Source of the DNA: Nematostella vectensis | Lineage: Eukaryota > Cnidaria > Anthozoa > Actiniaria > Edwardsiidae | Assembly (NCBI RefSeq): GCF_932526225.1 | Contig: NC_064039.1 | Coordinates: forward strand, 16,856,639 to 16,920,638 | DNA length: 64,000 bases | Direction: 5' to 3' | Shown: piece by piece, positions 29,160 to 42,669 of the stretch | Layout: each line of letters begins with the position of its first letter | Numbering within the stretch: the first letter of the stretch is position 1 | The notes under the pieces: generated by a model | The model's input: only the letters and a program-made list of their open reading frames with translations | What the model was told of the DNA's origin: nothing | Databases searched by the model: none | Made by a program: the position numbers and the translations under genes

Positions 29160-31030
29160 TCCATTAATTATAATAATTTTTGGGTAGATGAAGTTCTGCT
29201 GAATATGTTCCTCTTAAAAATCTCTAAGCAAAACAGCGAAGACTATTGTGATACTTTTAAGTATTAATACTTAAACGTATTAGCTCAACTGATGAAAAAA
29301 GCAAACTCCATCCAACCTTAAGTTATTAGCCCAACAAAGTCATGGAATAATGCATGTTTAATTATGTTACTTAAGACGATTTGTTAAGTTCAATCAGGCC
29401 CTGTTTTTAAAATTAGGTAAGGTTTTTACGCCGTTCCAAGGAATCCGACATCAAGCATCCAGTGACACTTTCAAAGTATTGCTTTTGTTTCTCTGTTAAA
29501 ATACGCCCCTTTGTTAATATATTATCTGCAAGCACACCAATCTTATCAAGTGAGACTTTATGTTCTCTTAAGGGATAATGATATTTGGTTATCCTTACAG
29601 CTTTTCCCGATTAAAGTGGATTCCGATTTGTGTTATTTTGCCCTTGTAATCCACGTGTCGGTAGCCGTCTGTGGTGTCCGGAACTCATAGTGAACGAATA
29701 ATAAGGAAATGCGAGAAAAAATATAGGAAGCGCCCTATATTAGCATTGTTTAGAATCTAAGTGTTAGTGATTTTTTTAATTTTTAAACGCATTCCTAGCT
29801 CTAGTGGAGCGGGATTTGAATGATGTTGAGCCATACTTGTGTTTAACGATCTCAAATAATCATTTTTGTATTATCTATAAGCTTATAAAGCGTTGAAATA
29901 GAGTTCTGTATTTGTATTCACTTCTTTTGGACTAAAATATTTCTTTGCTGACCCTATTTCTGAACAAAAGCCTTATTATGTATTGCTTTGTGTGCATAAT
30001 ATTTATGCACACGCTTTATGAGTTATGGATGGTTCATGTGCAAAATTACTTAAACAAAAGCCTTTAAACATAAGGGTCTGTTGTAATCATCTTTATCCAT
30101 TACCAACAGTTTACCCTGCCATGCTAATTTTTTATATGCTTCCTTGGAACTTTACTAGCTTTCTAAAGGTTTACCACCTAATAACAAAAACAGGATCTGG
30201 TGAATGTTGGAATTTTGGAAATTCCAAATCAAGCATGAAAGCAAAATAGAATAATGTTAAAGAGTTTGTAAGATGCAAAAAAACGATTTGTAAAAGGTGG
30301 TAAACAGTTTCAGAACATGTATATACAGTAACTTGTGTTTGAAGTCGTCATACAACATAAAGTAATTTAAAAAAGATTTGTCACTTATTGCAATCATAAA
30401 CATACAGAAATAATATCACATACATTTTTCAATATTATGCTGGAAAAAGCTTATATTTAGTCACAGATGTGAGTCATGTGTCACACTCTGGTTCCAATAC
30501 TGTATATGCATATAGCTGTGTAGGCTAAATGTCACTGTGACTTGGTTTGCACTTTATTTGGAAAGTATGTGTGTGTATAAAGCCCCATGTGCCAAGCAAA
30601 AAGCAAACATTTGGACTTAACCCATATGACTCCTAGACAACTTGGTAGAGGTTTTCAAGCAATGGATAAGATTATAGAAAGGGTTCTAATGGGTTTTTGG
30701 GGAAGTAGGACATCAACATAGTTTTGAAACTTGAAAAAGTGACCCAATTTTTAATTTTCTCACACAAGCTCAAAATACACTAAAATGTGATTTCATGTGT
30801 ATATGGGACTAAATTAATAGGTCCCAGTTAGTCCCTTTTTGTGAGTTCAACTGTATGTTGGTCTGCACAACCCACATTGAGGCACTATGACGGTATTACA
30901 CCACAAGCAAAAGTTGTTTAAAAAAAAACTAAACATGTTCTGTTTGACAGGCTGGAATGGCAGAAGAACCAGGAGACATACAAGGTAAAAGTCCAACCAA
31001 ACATGCAAACATGTTGTGAACCACTGATGC
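29160..31030. other. No gene seen
   Basis: AT-rich sequence with only short open frames, the longest 74 codons at 30,025, lacking family resemblance, splice support or repeat identity. Confidence 0.5.
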
Positions 31031-31035
31031 ATATG

Positions 31036-31135
31036 TAAAGGTAATACTGGGGCTTACTTTTGGTCGCCATGTCAAAGATTGTACTAAAACATTTGTTGTC
31101 ACCGGTTTTCAAGAATTTTGTTATCCTAAATAAAA
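31036..31135. repeat. Dispersed repeat, copy 1 (related to 58758-58862)
   Basis: AAGGTAATACTGG.. and GATTGTACTAAAACATTTGT..GTTTTCAAGAATT closely match 58,758-58,862, which lies just upstream of the RecQ-like relic. It may be a shared promoter or transposon fragment. Confidence 0.6.
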
Positions 31136-31419
31136 AGAATCTCTTTTTTCACGCAAATTCATGAAATGTGAGCTTCAAAACATTGAGCAAAGTACACACT
31201 TTTGTTGTGTCCAGCAAACATCAAACTACTTTGACTGACAATTAAAAAAGTCTCAACATATGTAAATTTTTTGTCATTCACATCATCACCCAAGTTTCAT
31301 CAAATTCATCTTAAAAACACTATCTGGGCAAATGAGGAATAGCAACGTCAGATGAACGTATAAGAAGTAGCCAAAGACAAAGTTAAAAAAAAACATGTTA
31401 AAAAAACTTTTACACTAAA

Positions 31420-31745
31420 TGAAGACCCAGTTTCTGAAGCTGAGGCTAATTTACTTACTGTTAAAGGTGATTAAGTGCCATTGTTACTTAGATTACATAG
31501 AAATAACAAATTATTAATTACCCCATTAATGTACTTTTGCGCAAATTTTTGGGAAAAACAGACCAAAAACAGAAACCTTCCCCCTATTTCAAGTCCCACA
31601 CTATCAGTCAAGTTCAGCTACTGCTGATCAAGCAGTATGCCTTGAAGTTTCCAACAATGCACTGAGGTGTCTTTTCAGTCTGGGGATGGTGGCAGTCTGT
31701 TGCTGACAACAGTTTTGCTTGTAATTTGCTTAAAAAATTACAACT
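31420..31745 (+). repeat. Dispersed repeat, copy 1 (inverted partner at 37437-37730)
   Basis: Shares with the reverse complement of 37,437-37,730 the blocks CCCAGTTTCTG, CCCCCTATTTCAAGTCC, TATGCCTTGAAGTTTCCAAC..ATGCACTG and CAACAGTTTTGCTTGTAATT. Identity is about 75-80%. No coding. It is either an old non-autonomous element family or the ends of a ~6.3-kb unit. Confidence 0.75.
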
Positions 31746-33399
31746 CTTTTACATCAGGATAATAAAGTTATAATTTATTTACATAAATAAAAAAATCAGT
31801 GAAATATAAAATACAAGTGCATAATGTCTCCAGAGTAACAAATCCCCCTGTTAACATAGTAGTAGATAGGTTGCTAAGCCAGCAATAAAAACATAAATAC
31901 GCTCTATAGCAAGTTCTCTATAGCTAATTTGGCGTTTCAACAATAATCCAGGAAAACAATGAAAACAAAGTTGCAACTTAGGGAATACTAATCACTAAGT
32001 AGTAAGCACTTATTTCTAATTACACTCCCCACTAATTCTCTATTGCCTCAATCTCTATTGACTAATTCTCCCCACTCATTCTCAAATTCTCTATTGCCCC
32101 CTGAAACTTTAATTACTATGAGATTTAGGGGGTTCAAATAGAGGGTGCTGATTGGTCGAGGTGTCAGTGATCATTTTCTAATAGTTATTAGTATAAATAT
32201 GAAATTTAATGGATTGTTTAAGCAAGGATTTGATATGGTGCAAAGGATTGGCAGGCACACAAACAGCATTTGCAGCATTTGGCAGTCATAGATAGCTATG
32301 GAAAAAGTCTAACATGACAACTGTTCAAAATCAAATACCAACTTTTTGGTGGTCAATGGTGATGACACACCTGATAGAGAAGCATTCTAACGACTGTTGA
32401 TTTCTTTTTATCTCATTAAAAATTTCAACCCAGGCTGAGTTTTCAGCACAGTCAGGGGGTTCAACCGGGTATTCCTAAAATGCTTGTAAAATTGCTTTTT
32501 CTATTATATGAGCGAGATTTCCAGCCTGGGCTGCTCACCCGTGCTAGGATTTTCACCCCAAGCTCCAGTAGTGGATGGAATATCTCCATGTAATCACATA
32601 AATAAAGAACACTCTTTTTTTATGAGGACCTTTTTTTATATGAACGTCCAGCGTTTCACCAAATTTTAAGAACTGCTAAGAACATGCCGAGGTACCTGTG
32701 AATAGTTTTAACTGTTCAAAAACGAATTTAGTACAGGCTGAAGCTAGCTACAATATGAAAAACATTTTCAGTCACCTGGCCATACTAAAGCTTCAGCCAG
32801 GGTTGATATTCGTAATGTAAACAGACCCTTAGAAAAGGCAAATCTGAGGATATGCAAATTCACCGTATTGATTTTTATGAGGCAGAGAAAGATCAAATCA
32901 GGTTACTTAGGGGACTGTGTGATAATTGTAAGCTTATAGCTGCAATCTTACTGTACAACTTAGCCCAACTTAGATAGTGGAACTGATTGATTATCAATTG
33001 AATGTTTTACTCGCATTGCGTTCACTTGTTTATCAGTAGTAGCCTTCAAATATATTTCCTATGAACTACTTGACCTGCTTAATTGTGGATATCTCCCCTA
33101 GCGAAGGACGGTACGAAAGTAAAGACTCGATTTTTCGTGGAGCGTGACTCACCTCTTAATGGCTTGTCTCCGTCTTAGGACGGACTCCAGTAAGGGAACA
33201 TAACCTGGCTTTTGCTAAATCCTTTTCTCTTGGGTGTTTCTCTGCTTTATCAATTCCTCAGAAATCAGTTATATTATCAACAAACGACCGTTCTTCCATA
33301 CCAAACTCGATCCCAGGGAAGAAGGGGGAAGATTGTTCTGCCCCTCGATCCCAGTGTCACACGTGTGGTATTCTAACAAGGTCTATGATTGGACACATG

Positions 33400-33600
33400 T
33401 AGTCCTATCTGATTGGTTAGACACTTTCACCACAAGGACAGTTCTGCAACGGTACACTCTACCACAGTCCACGCGAAAGCTACACGGCGGGAAAACGCAC
33501 GGCGCATGCGCGTCCTGTCATTTCCGGCGGGAAATTGCCGGCGCCCTTCTCTATTGAAACCATCGACAAAACATAAACAAACCACTTCCGCCCGCGAAAT
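33400..33600. promoter_or_regulatory. GC-rich promoter-like patch with NRF1 palindrome
   Basis: GGCGCATGCGCG at 33,501 lies in a local CpG-rich patch (GGCGGGAAAACGC.., TTTCCGGCGGGAAATTGCC with E2F-like TTTCCGGCGGGAAA), unlike the AT-rich surroundings. The patch resembles a bidirectional housekeeping promoter. No exon is recognised on either side; the 107-codon frame over it is unconvincing. Confidence 0.35.
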
Positions 33601-36569
33601 TAAAAAATATTAAGCAGTATACAAAATTATTAGGCCTAAAAACTTCTCAATAGCAAGATTATTAAGTTTCCTAGCTCTCATCTTTTGCACCACATAGTTT
33701 CCAGCTTGCACCAAAGGTGAAAATGATGCTTGAGCATCGACTTTCACACTTGCAGTGCCTCGCGCTCGCCATTCTTGTTGTTTCTGCATGAATATTAGTG
33801 AGTCTGGTGGATGTAACGACGAGAGAAACCAATGCATGAAATAAAGCAAGACGAGAAATGGCATATCACGTAGTGTGAGGCTGTATCGGTTGACAGAAGA
33901 GCTCAGTCGAGTCGCTATGCTGCCGGTAGGCTCATGTTTGCCGGCGACATTGGGATGAAAAAAGAAGACATGATTTGCGTTGTTCTTGTCCTACTCACGA
34001 AGACCAACGTCCCTCTCTACTCAATAAACAACCAATTCCACGGCGTTATTATCCTGTTTTTGATGCCATTGGTTCGACAACAACAGGGTATTCCCCTGGT
34101 ACTCGTTTGTGTCCCCGCTCTCGCAAACGATTCATATCATTTTAAATTGTTATCATTATCATACATGGTGTGTAAAAGATAATGTAATGTCTGACTTAGT
34201 TGATGTACAATGACTCTTAAGAGCTATTACTGTCCAGTAAGTGCAATGCCTTTGGGCTTTACTATTCAGTAATGTGCAGTGCTCTTAAGTGTTTATCAGT
34301 ATCAGCTATTTGTTTGTTGAGGCTGCTTGTGCAATGTGTCAAGCACTTTACTAGTTCTAGTTGTGTGTACTGCTTTATAAGAGAACTTCAGCCTGTCTGT
34401 CAGTCTGAGTAAGAGTTTGTGCACTGTTTATGATTCCAACACATAATACTAAGATTGTTTTTGTTCTTGAACAATTTGTAATTTGTAGTGCAATAATTCA
34501 TCTTTGTATCATATCTTCCATTTAATTTCTTCTTCTTCAACTAGTTATATTGAGGTTTAATTATAATTTCCAACTCCAACATGGTGTACACATTTTAAAC
34601 TTAAAAGGGTGTACATACTTTGGTTTTGTTTTCTACTTCTTACATTTTATTATTTGCCTCAATTTTAATTTCTCTTATTTTACTGTCAATTTACATCCTT
34701 TACTCTTCTATTTTCTTTTCTTCAAGCTTTTTCTAAAATTCCTCTCCTATTTTAACTTCTAGTTTAATAGGATTTTTCCTTCTTATTAGTAGAGCTTTGA
34801 GATGTTTTTTTTTTCTTTCTCTTGATCTTTTCTCTTTCTTTTACCTTTTCCTATATGTGTATCTCACAGTCAACCTTAAATGGAAGAAATGGTTCAAATG
34901 CATGTACTTTTATAGTTTTACTACTGGCTAACACTATTTGCGTTAACTCTCCAAACATTTCATTTCCAAATAAAAGTGTGGCTTCTTTTTGGAGTATACT
35001 TATGATCAACTGTATAACACGAGGGAACACTATTCATCAAACATTAACTAGAGGTCAGCTATCAAATCCCGTTGAGCATGGGCATTAGTCACCTCCAAGT
35101 TTTTGGAGGTAGTCAAATGGTTTAACCGATTGTTTTTATCAGAGGTGTGACAGCTTTTAGTAATGGATTCACAGCAGTAATGATTTGAAACCCTCAAGCT
35201 ATCAGATTTCCAGAACTTTTGATGAGAATGCTCACAAATAACAACATACATAATAAACAAAATAAGAATGAATTGTTAGACTAGTCTAAAGAAGTTGTCT
35301 TACGCTGTTATTACAGTTAATCAAGAGTGCAGACGTTCGAAGCTCCTGATCGACACATGTTTCTAATTGAACCTGTCAGTGCTTAACTGGCTTTGTTCAT
35401 ATTCATGTAGTATTTCAAATCTCTGGAGTATCGGTCTTCTGGTCGTGTTTGATAGCCATATTAATAGCAAAAATCAAATTTAACTGCTTTAAGCAAGGAA
35501 TGTGCTACCGAGCTCAAGCGTGAGCGCTTTTGCGTGACAGATATCAGAGTTGCTGCGGCTGGGAATTTCAAAATACAGCTTGATGTGATGAGAATTCCGA
35601 TGGTTGCAGCAAAAATGATTTTGCGCATGCCAACATGATTCAAAAGCGGCTGTCTGCAGAGGTTTCTCCTGCCGTCACAAACGAACAATAACGCGTAAAA
35701 ACAGATTAGCAACACAGATAAGTGAACTTATAGAAACAAACAGGAAGGAAGCTCTGCTAGCAGGGTACATCATAACAGAGGATCAATTTAATCTTGAATT
35801 TACAAACAATAATCATGATGCCGTTCCCCAGGCATCTTTAGCATTCTATTAACAAAGACTTGTCTGTGAACCAAATTTAGCTGCTGTAGTCATTATCAAT
35901 AGCCTCTCCATTGGCTTTGTTGGGAAATGACATTCTACTACTTGACAGTCAGCTGCATGGCCAATATGGAGCACTCATAGCCAAGTCAAGCCTACAAAAC
36001 ATTGAAATTTTTTTAGTATCATGCAAACAACTGTAAAGCCCTAATGTGTCCATGTGCTCACTAACATTTGTAAAGTTTGGATGAGCAAGTTTGCATGTTG
36101 AGGACCTAGATATAATAAAAAGTCCCGGGGGTTAAGTTGTGATAAATTAACTCCGTCCCTTTTACAGAGCTCTGCGTCTCTAAGGAATTTGTAATATAGT
36201 ACCTAGTTTGATTCTGTAAGAGCTGTTATCGGTAGCCATTATGTTTACAGCCCTTCCTAAATTTGGAGTACTTCCTTTCGATATATGTTTAAAACATAGA
36301 CGGTGCATGTGTTAGATAGGCTGCGTTTGCGCATTTGGCTTACCATAATTCATAGGTGCTTGTCCCGGGGAAACATCTATTTACAAAGTTTCCAGGATAA
36401 AGTGGCCATGTCTAACAGTTAAAACTCATAAAACCACATTCACAATTATAGAGGATTCTATATTGTAGAGATCTGGAGTGACTAAGCCATTGTCATAGGA
36501 TAAAAATCCCGAATTGTTTCGTTTTTTTCCAGAACTGGCATTGCATTTCCGCCATTTTGTTTTTATATT

Positions 36570-36660
36570 CTGACGCATGCGCAGACGTTTGACCGCTGTG
36601 TTCGCGAAAACCCACATCGCCATAACTCATTCATTGCGCATGCGCATGAATGAGTTAAAA
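36570..36660. promoter_or_regulatory. Two NRF1-type motifs, one in a 33-bp near-palindrome
   Basis: GACGCATGCGC at 36,573 and AACTCATTCATTGCGCA|TGCGCATGAATGAGTT at 36,624-36,656. The second has 16-bp arms differing by one inserted base around GCGCATGCGC. Possible strong NRF1-like site or a miniature foldback. Confidence 0.45.
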
Positions 36661-37436
36661 ATGAATGAGATTAAGTCTTTCATTGCCATAACGCCCTGAG
36701 ACGCCTGTAAAATATAGGCCCAACTCCAAAACGTCAAAAATGCAAACTAAACATCACCAGACCCGGATACTCATAGATTCATCCAAGGCATAGACGACCT
36801 TCAAAAGTGCATCTAAGCAATGTAATAGAATTGACTTTCTTGTCAAAATATCAACCTTGATTTCTGACCAATTCGTAAACAAATGCTTAAACTTAGAGAC
36901 ATTTCTTACCAAAAAAGACACAAAATTCCGAACTAAAAATAGAGACAAGCAAACACAGATCAAGTCAGAAATAGATACCTTTATTGTGCTCCGTCAGGTC
37001 CCATTTTACAGCAATCAGTCACAATAATCAATGCTAGAACCTCCATTAGAAGCGAGTCACCATGTTTAGCCTATTTTGCATGCCTGCACTGCATCATGGG
37101 AGTCTTGAAAAACACCTTGACAGACAGGCGTGCAATCTCATCCCCCACAATCATAACAGTTTTTTTATAAGTCTCCTTGCCCCGAAGCCAAACAAAACAT
37201 TTCCAGGTCCAAGGAACCCAGAATAAGCCTGAAAACAATTTTTGAATAAGGTTGGGTAGCAAAGATGACCCACATTGGAGAGTACCAGGCCATTCACCAG
37301 AAAATTCCTTTCTCACTTGGTGAAGCCCAGACAAGGAATTATCCCATTGAATCAACCTCAGCGTGCAAACATCCATAAGCACAGCATTAATTATGCCCAA
37401 ACAGACTTAATGATGTCCTAAGGCACTCTCCAGATG

Positions 37437-37730
37437 TGAAAAAGCTGTAATTTTAAAGCAAATTACAAGCAAAACTGTTGTAAGCAACAGGCTGTAGCAG
37501 TGCCGTCGCTAGAAAAAAAGGCACCGCAGTGCATTGTTGGAAACTTCAAGGCATACCGTCTTGGGTCAGCGGTAGCTGTGGTAGTGTTGGACTTGAAATA
37601 GGGGGGGAGATTTTTCTTACAATGTTGCTCAAAAGTACCCAGGAGTGAAAGGGTTAACAGAGCTTTAACTTGAGTCCAGAAACTGGGCTCAAATCCTTAA
37701 CTGTTGTTTACTTACTTGTTTCAATAATTG
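37437..37730 (-). repeat. Dispersed repeat, copy 2 (inverted relative to 31420)
   Basis: Reverse complement of the 31,420-31,745 repeat, as described there. It adjoins a 109-codon minus frame (37,400-37,071) that I regard as repeat-derived or chance. Confidence 0.75.
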
Positions 37731-37859
37731 CATTATAAGGCATGACAAAACATTTAAGCATTCAAATAGCAAAATTAATGCCTTATACTTCCTAGTCTCC
37801 TTTGCAGTCGTCTGCGTTTGTGAGTCGCGAAGCGCTTCATAGTATCTTCCGCCATTTAG

Positions 37860-38035
37860 AAATCTAAGCGCCTGCGGTTATCTAGACAGCGGTCATTTTA
37901 ATAACCGCCTAAAAGCATCCGGCATCCTGTGCCCGAGGGGGTCTCGGTCTACCCATAAGTCAACGTTTAGGTTTCGCGCCTTTCGTACTTCGTCCATCCT
38001 TCGTCTAACATTGCACCAAGTTTCAGGTAAGATTT
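37860..38035 (+). promoter_or_regulatory. Possible promoter / 5' UTR exon
   Basis: A CG-containing patch ends CACCAAGTTTCAG|GTAAGATTTG at 38,014-38,037, a good donor context after a pyrimidine-rich leader. No coding exon could be attached to it in the next 4 kb. Confidence 0.25.
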
Positions 38036-38984
38036 GTTTGTTTTCCTTATAAAATACTCAGCTCTTCACAAACACAGTCATAACTGCCCACTCTCCAGGT
38101 TTTTAGCCTTCATCTTCCGGCAAGAAAATCGAAACTTCCGATACACATAAGTTACTGTAATAGTCTTCCGGGAAAATTCATCGTTAATTTCTCACACAGT
38201 TCTGTATTTGAAACACAATCTCCCGGTTTTTGAGCTGTCATGGTTGGCAAGTATGTACAAGCATCACTCACGATTTAATAAGAAAGTTCAGTTCGACAAA
38301 TTTTAAGAACACGCCGAGGCCCAGATAGTACTCAAGGTCATGGTACTGTACCTACCAGATATATTTAGGCACTGCCTAAAGCTGAGCCCCAAACTTATTG
38401 ATCTTATTTATGAAGTACAACAATTGTGGATTAGAAATCCAAGAGTATCACACAAGTGTGATAGAGAGATAACTTATTACAAAACTATTGCATTGCGCAA
38501 TTGTCATTGAGTAAAATTAAACAAAAAATAGTTAATCATATTATACAGATAATAAGTTTTAAAGATAATACTAAATTTAAAATAATTAAAAAAATGCGCT
38601 TGGACAAATGTTTGTAGTTTCCATAGTACAAAGAATAGCTAAAGAATTATCCTTGTATATATCCAAGTAATATTTTCGTATCACCCAAGCAAGGTTTATG
38701 AAATCGTTTGGTTTTACAAAATACCAAAATGTTAGGTTTGAGCAATCCTTGTGATTTATTAAGTTGTTATTGTATAATTCAAGTATGCTGTAAAGAACAA
38801 AAATGAATCATTTATTCATGAGTTATAAACATTTTAAATAAGATCACAACAACACAAGCTTGCACTAAGATTAGACTAAAGGTTATGGGGTGGAAATAAT
38901 TTTTCTCAATGGGGAAAAAATGAATTGGGGAGGGCAGTTCGTTGAAAGAATGTTCTGTTGAAAAAATAAATTTCGTTATTATAG

Positions 38985-39190
38985 CTTGTTTGTCTGGGTA
39001 TTGGTTAAGATAGGCCTCACTTCTTGTATAGCCTGGTGTCCTGCCATGGATAACTGGAATGAGTTTGCAGGCAGGAGGTGCCCAAGTTGAATACATTTTT
39101 TTGTTACAATCTCGTTGACCAGCCGTGATCATCATTCACTGGGTTGGACTCGACCGTATGCTCGTGCGGTCAGACTCGACTTTAAAATAA
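38985..39190. repeat. Dispersed repeat pair, copy 1
   Basis: CTTGTTTGTCTGGGTATTGG, TATAGCCTGGTGT.CTGCC, GCCCAAGTTGAATA..TTTTTTTGTTACAATC and GGTTGGACTCGACC..GCTCGTGCGGTCAGA..CGACTTTTAAA recur at 40,455-40,765 in the same orientation. The minus-strand frames over both copies (38,812-39,135 and 40,362-40,610) share STWAPP.CKL.PVI.GRTPG, but this reflects repeat identity. Confidence 0.8.
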
Positions 39191-40454
39191 CAGATTTTTA
39201 AAATGTTCTAATGTTTTGTTGTTGTTTTGAGTTCGTTTACGTCCTTGTTTTTCGTTTTCATGTAGCATCGCAGATGTTTCTCAGCACATGGCACAGTATT
39301 TCTTTTGGATTGAGATCTGCCAGTTGTTTATATCATTATTTTGAGTGAATTCCAGGCGGCCCTTTACTTTTATTTCTTCGTCTTGCTGGTACAAATAGTC
39401 ATGTGAAAATTGCTCATTTCACATAATAATCAGAACACCTGTATACTAGTAAACACTATTATATTTGTGGCCTCGCTCTTTGGGCCTTAAAAGGTAACAT
39501 ATTTGGAAAAGGCTTAAATTTGCTGAGCTTTTTCTTAAAGTCATACTCTTCTGTCGATCCAGGCAGATACAGCTCTTTTGACCGCGAAAATGACCTTGTC
39601 AAACTTATTATATACAACTCTATCGTATATAAAAGAGAGTAAAAAAATGTTTTTATATAAAAATTATCTTACCGATTAAGTTATAGTGATAAAAAAAAGA
39701 TTCAGACAACATCACATCTGATCTACTCGTGCCTTTTGGATCAGATAAAAGACAAATAAGTAGACCTTTGTAAATTCTTTGTCACGTCTGCTTCTGCCTT
39801 GAGCAAAGCAACAGCCAAAACTAAAACATCAAACGATAGAGAGAAGAGAAAAAATCAGACTGCCAATAATTAGTTACTCTGTATTTGTTGCTTGATAGGA
39901 TTTTACCCTTGTTATCCTTCGTCCTCCTTCTCTCGGATTCTCCCACTCTATTTGCAGTGGATTCTATATCAGTCTTTGTTGATTATTTGTTAGCCAAAGA
40001 TTTCAGTTTTTCAAAGGTTACTGGGATCTTTTAGATAAAATGTATATACTTGTGTTAAAGAGAGTGAAAAGCTACTCCCAGTGGGTATATGTTTCCCAGA
40101 AGAACAAATAATGTATTGGGGAACCGGCATTTGGAGGGGACAGGGGACACATTTTCCCTTGTTTCACAAGATACAGAATACCACCCTTGCCTGCCGGGGA
40201 GAAACACGAGAAGGGAAGGCATATGTATGGAAATTGAAGAGCTGGGCTTCGATTGACAACTAGTCCTCAAGATGCAGGGCGACAACTTGTTCATAAAATG
40301 CCACGCTCTCCCGGCAAACTGAAAATAGGTGCAAAGGATCATGAGGAGATATCGGTGTGGATCATTCCCTCGCTGGAGTAGTAGGGCTTGGCAACATGTA
40401 AACTAAGAAGACCTGCACCCACGACAAAATGTCATCCTTTGTTTCTTGGACTTG

Positions 40455-40765
40455 TTTGTCTGGGTATTGGTGAAGATTGGCCTCACATTTAGTATAGCCT
40501 GGTGTTCTGCCCTGGATAACGGGAACAAGTTTGCAGTTAGGAGGCGCCCAAGTTGAATAAATTTTTGTGTTACAATCTGGTTGATCAGTCTCGCCTTGAT
40601 CATCACCCAACCAAAAACTGTTGGTTTAGTACCGCTTGGTACTTGGACTTATCTGTTTGCTATAAAGTAGCACATGCCAGGAAAAGGCAATTGGGAGTCC
40701 AGAAATCCATTTCACTTGGTTGGACTCCACCATATGCTCGCGCGGTCAGAATCGACTTTTAAATA
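40455..40765. repeat. Dispersed repeat pair, copy 2
   Basis: Same family as 38,985-39,190, with about 100 extra bases between the GATCATCACCCA block and the GGTTGGACTCCACC block. One copy therefore has an insertion or the other a deletion. Confidence 0.8.
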
Positions 40766-42669
40766 TGTCTAAATGAAATACTAAATGAAATACTTGCAAT
40801 AATATGAACTTTTACATGTGTGGTAAATCCATGCATATATGGTGCAAATGTCATGTTTGTTAAGCTTTAACTGCAATAGCAATAGCAGCTCGCAACTCTT
40901 AAATTTGGAACATTTTCGGTGACTTGCTGTTATTAAAAAAAGTTTGTTTCATTGGATTTTTATTCCTGTTGAAAACAGGAATGAATGCACTTTTTCGAAT
41001 GAATGCACTTTTTATAAACAAATGAATTTTGGAAGACTGTGGGATATTCTTCGTGAATGTTCTGAAAGCTTGTCTTCTTTTTCTCTTTTTGTTGAAAACC
41101 TGATTAAGCTTATTCATATTGATTCTACTTGGCTCTCGATCACGCTTTCTAATGTTGCCACAGCTCTTTCCATCACTAAATATAAATTTCACATAACGAG
41201 ATCTATACATCTCTGAAGCAACACCAGCATTATTGTTGTCTTTTGCAGCAACATCTAAGTCAGTTATTTAAAAAAAAAACATGCAGAGTTACTTCAATAA
41301 ATTGTGCAACATCATTTATCAATTTATTATATAATATAAGCTTACAACTACAAATAGCATTGTAACTAATACAGAACTATGCAGAAAAGAGACATAAATC
41401 CAAATATTGTGAAACTGATGATGAGAAAAAAGATAAGCGACATCTCTTGCATGTTTACGGACTTCTGGTATTTTTCTTTTCTGTGTTGCCATGAATGCTG
41501 AAGACACTCGACTTGTCATTGTCAATGCACTGATCGTTTTCCGTCTTTTTTGCCTTTGGAAGTGATTTGCAATAGTCATTGCATTTTGAGAGTTTTTTCA
41601 GAGGTGGAATTGTTTTGTGGTCTTTGCAACACAGTTTCAAGGTTTTATGAGAGGTTGGTTTGTTTTTGATTTAGCAACTCTTTGGCTTAGGTTCGACCAG
41701 GTTGACATCAGCCTTCGGCTTGTTCTGTCTGTAAGTGTATTGCTTAATTTAACTAATGCTTTCGTGGTCGAATAGCTTGTTTTTTATTTCGCCAAGATGG
41801 TTCAGATTGGTTTGTGCACGATTTGCTTTGATAACTGATGCACGGCTTAGGTGCATTTGGCTTTTAGATGAAAGGTTTGAAGCCAACAAGTGATATGCCA
41901 ACTTCACTTCAGCAGTACGCAGAAAGAATTAATGGCTGACACATAAAAAAACAAGTTAGGTTCAATAGTGTTTTTACGCTATTATTATTGTTATTCTGGA
42001 TCCACCAGCCAATGTATGAGAGAGAATGCAGTTAGAATGCTATCAAATACCACTTAAAACCAATTCAAAGTAAAAAACGATGGACTTGGGAACACCTTGA
42101 GAGAAAACCTTCGCTTCGGCTTCGCAAACAACACTTCCCTGCTCTGATTCAAAAACTTCGAGATAAGTCGGCAGTGACGTTGGATTATTTCGTGCAAAAG
42201 ATCTACTGGTGCAATAGTCCAATGCAACTAGGCTTTATTGTCTGTGTTAATTAGCACGTGAGCAATATCTTACCTTATATTTGTATGAAACTTCTTCCAC
42301 TCTCTTTTACTCGACCTTCCTCTTCGCAGGCCCCAGCACGAAGCAAACAGGACAGCAAGCTCATCAGAAATTTAGCACGTGTTCCGACTTAAAACTCCGA
42401 ACTCTACCAATAGCCATTCGCCTAGCCACGAAAACAAAACGAAAAAAGTTCGGAGGTTTTCGTTGCAAAGCCGTTTAATCGTTGCTAACTCTCGGCAATT
42501 TTCGCTCGTGACCGGCTTGCCTTTGATTAATCGATTTGCCTTCGATTCCATAGAGGAATCGATTTGTGAAATCAGCCCTTTTTATGAGGCTGGCGTCTTC
42601 GACCTAGCCTAAAAATTCCACGGGTTCGCCATTGCGTTGCTTTGATAAAGGGGAAAGCATGAATCTCGA

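Noticed and set aside
33234-33557. 107-residue + frame over the GC-rich patch
   Set aside because: The open frame is expected from high GC; no splice signals or homology, and it crosses promoter-like motifs.
37071-37400. 109-residue minus frame next to the inverted repeat
   Set aside because: No family resemblance, composition like translated AT-rich DNA, adjacent to a dispersed repeat.
38812-40610. Two related minus-strand proteins (STWAPP.CKL.PVI.GRTPG)
   Set aside because: Similarity comes from a dispersed DNA repeat; the shared part is only ~50 codons, with no start, stop or flank in common.
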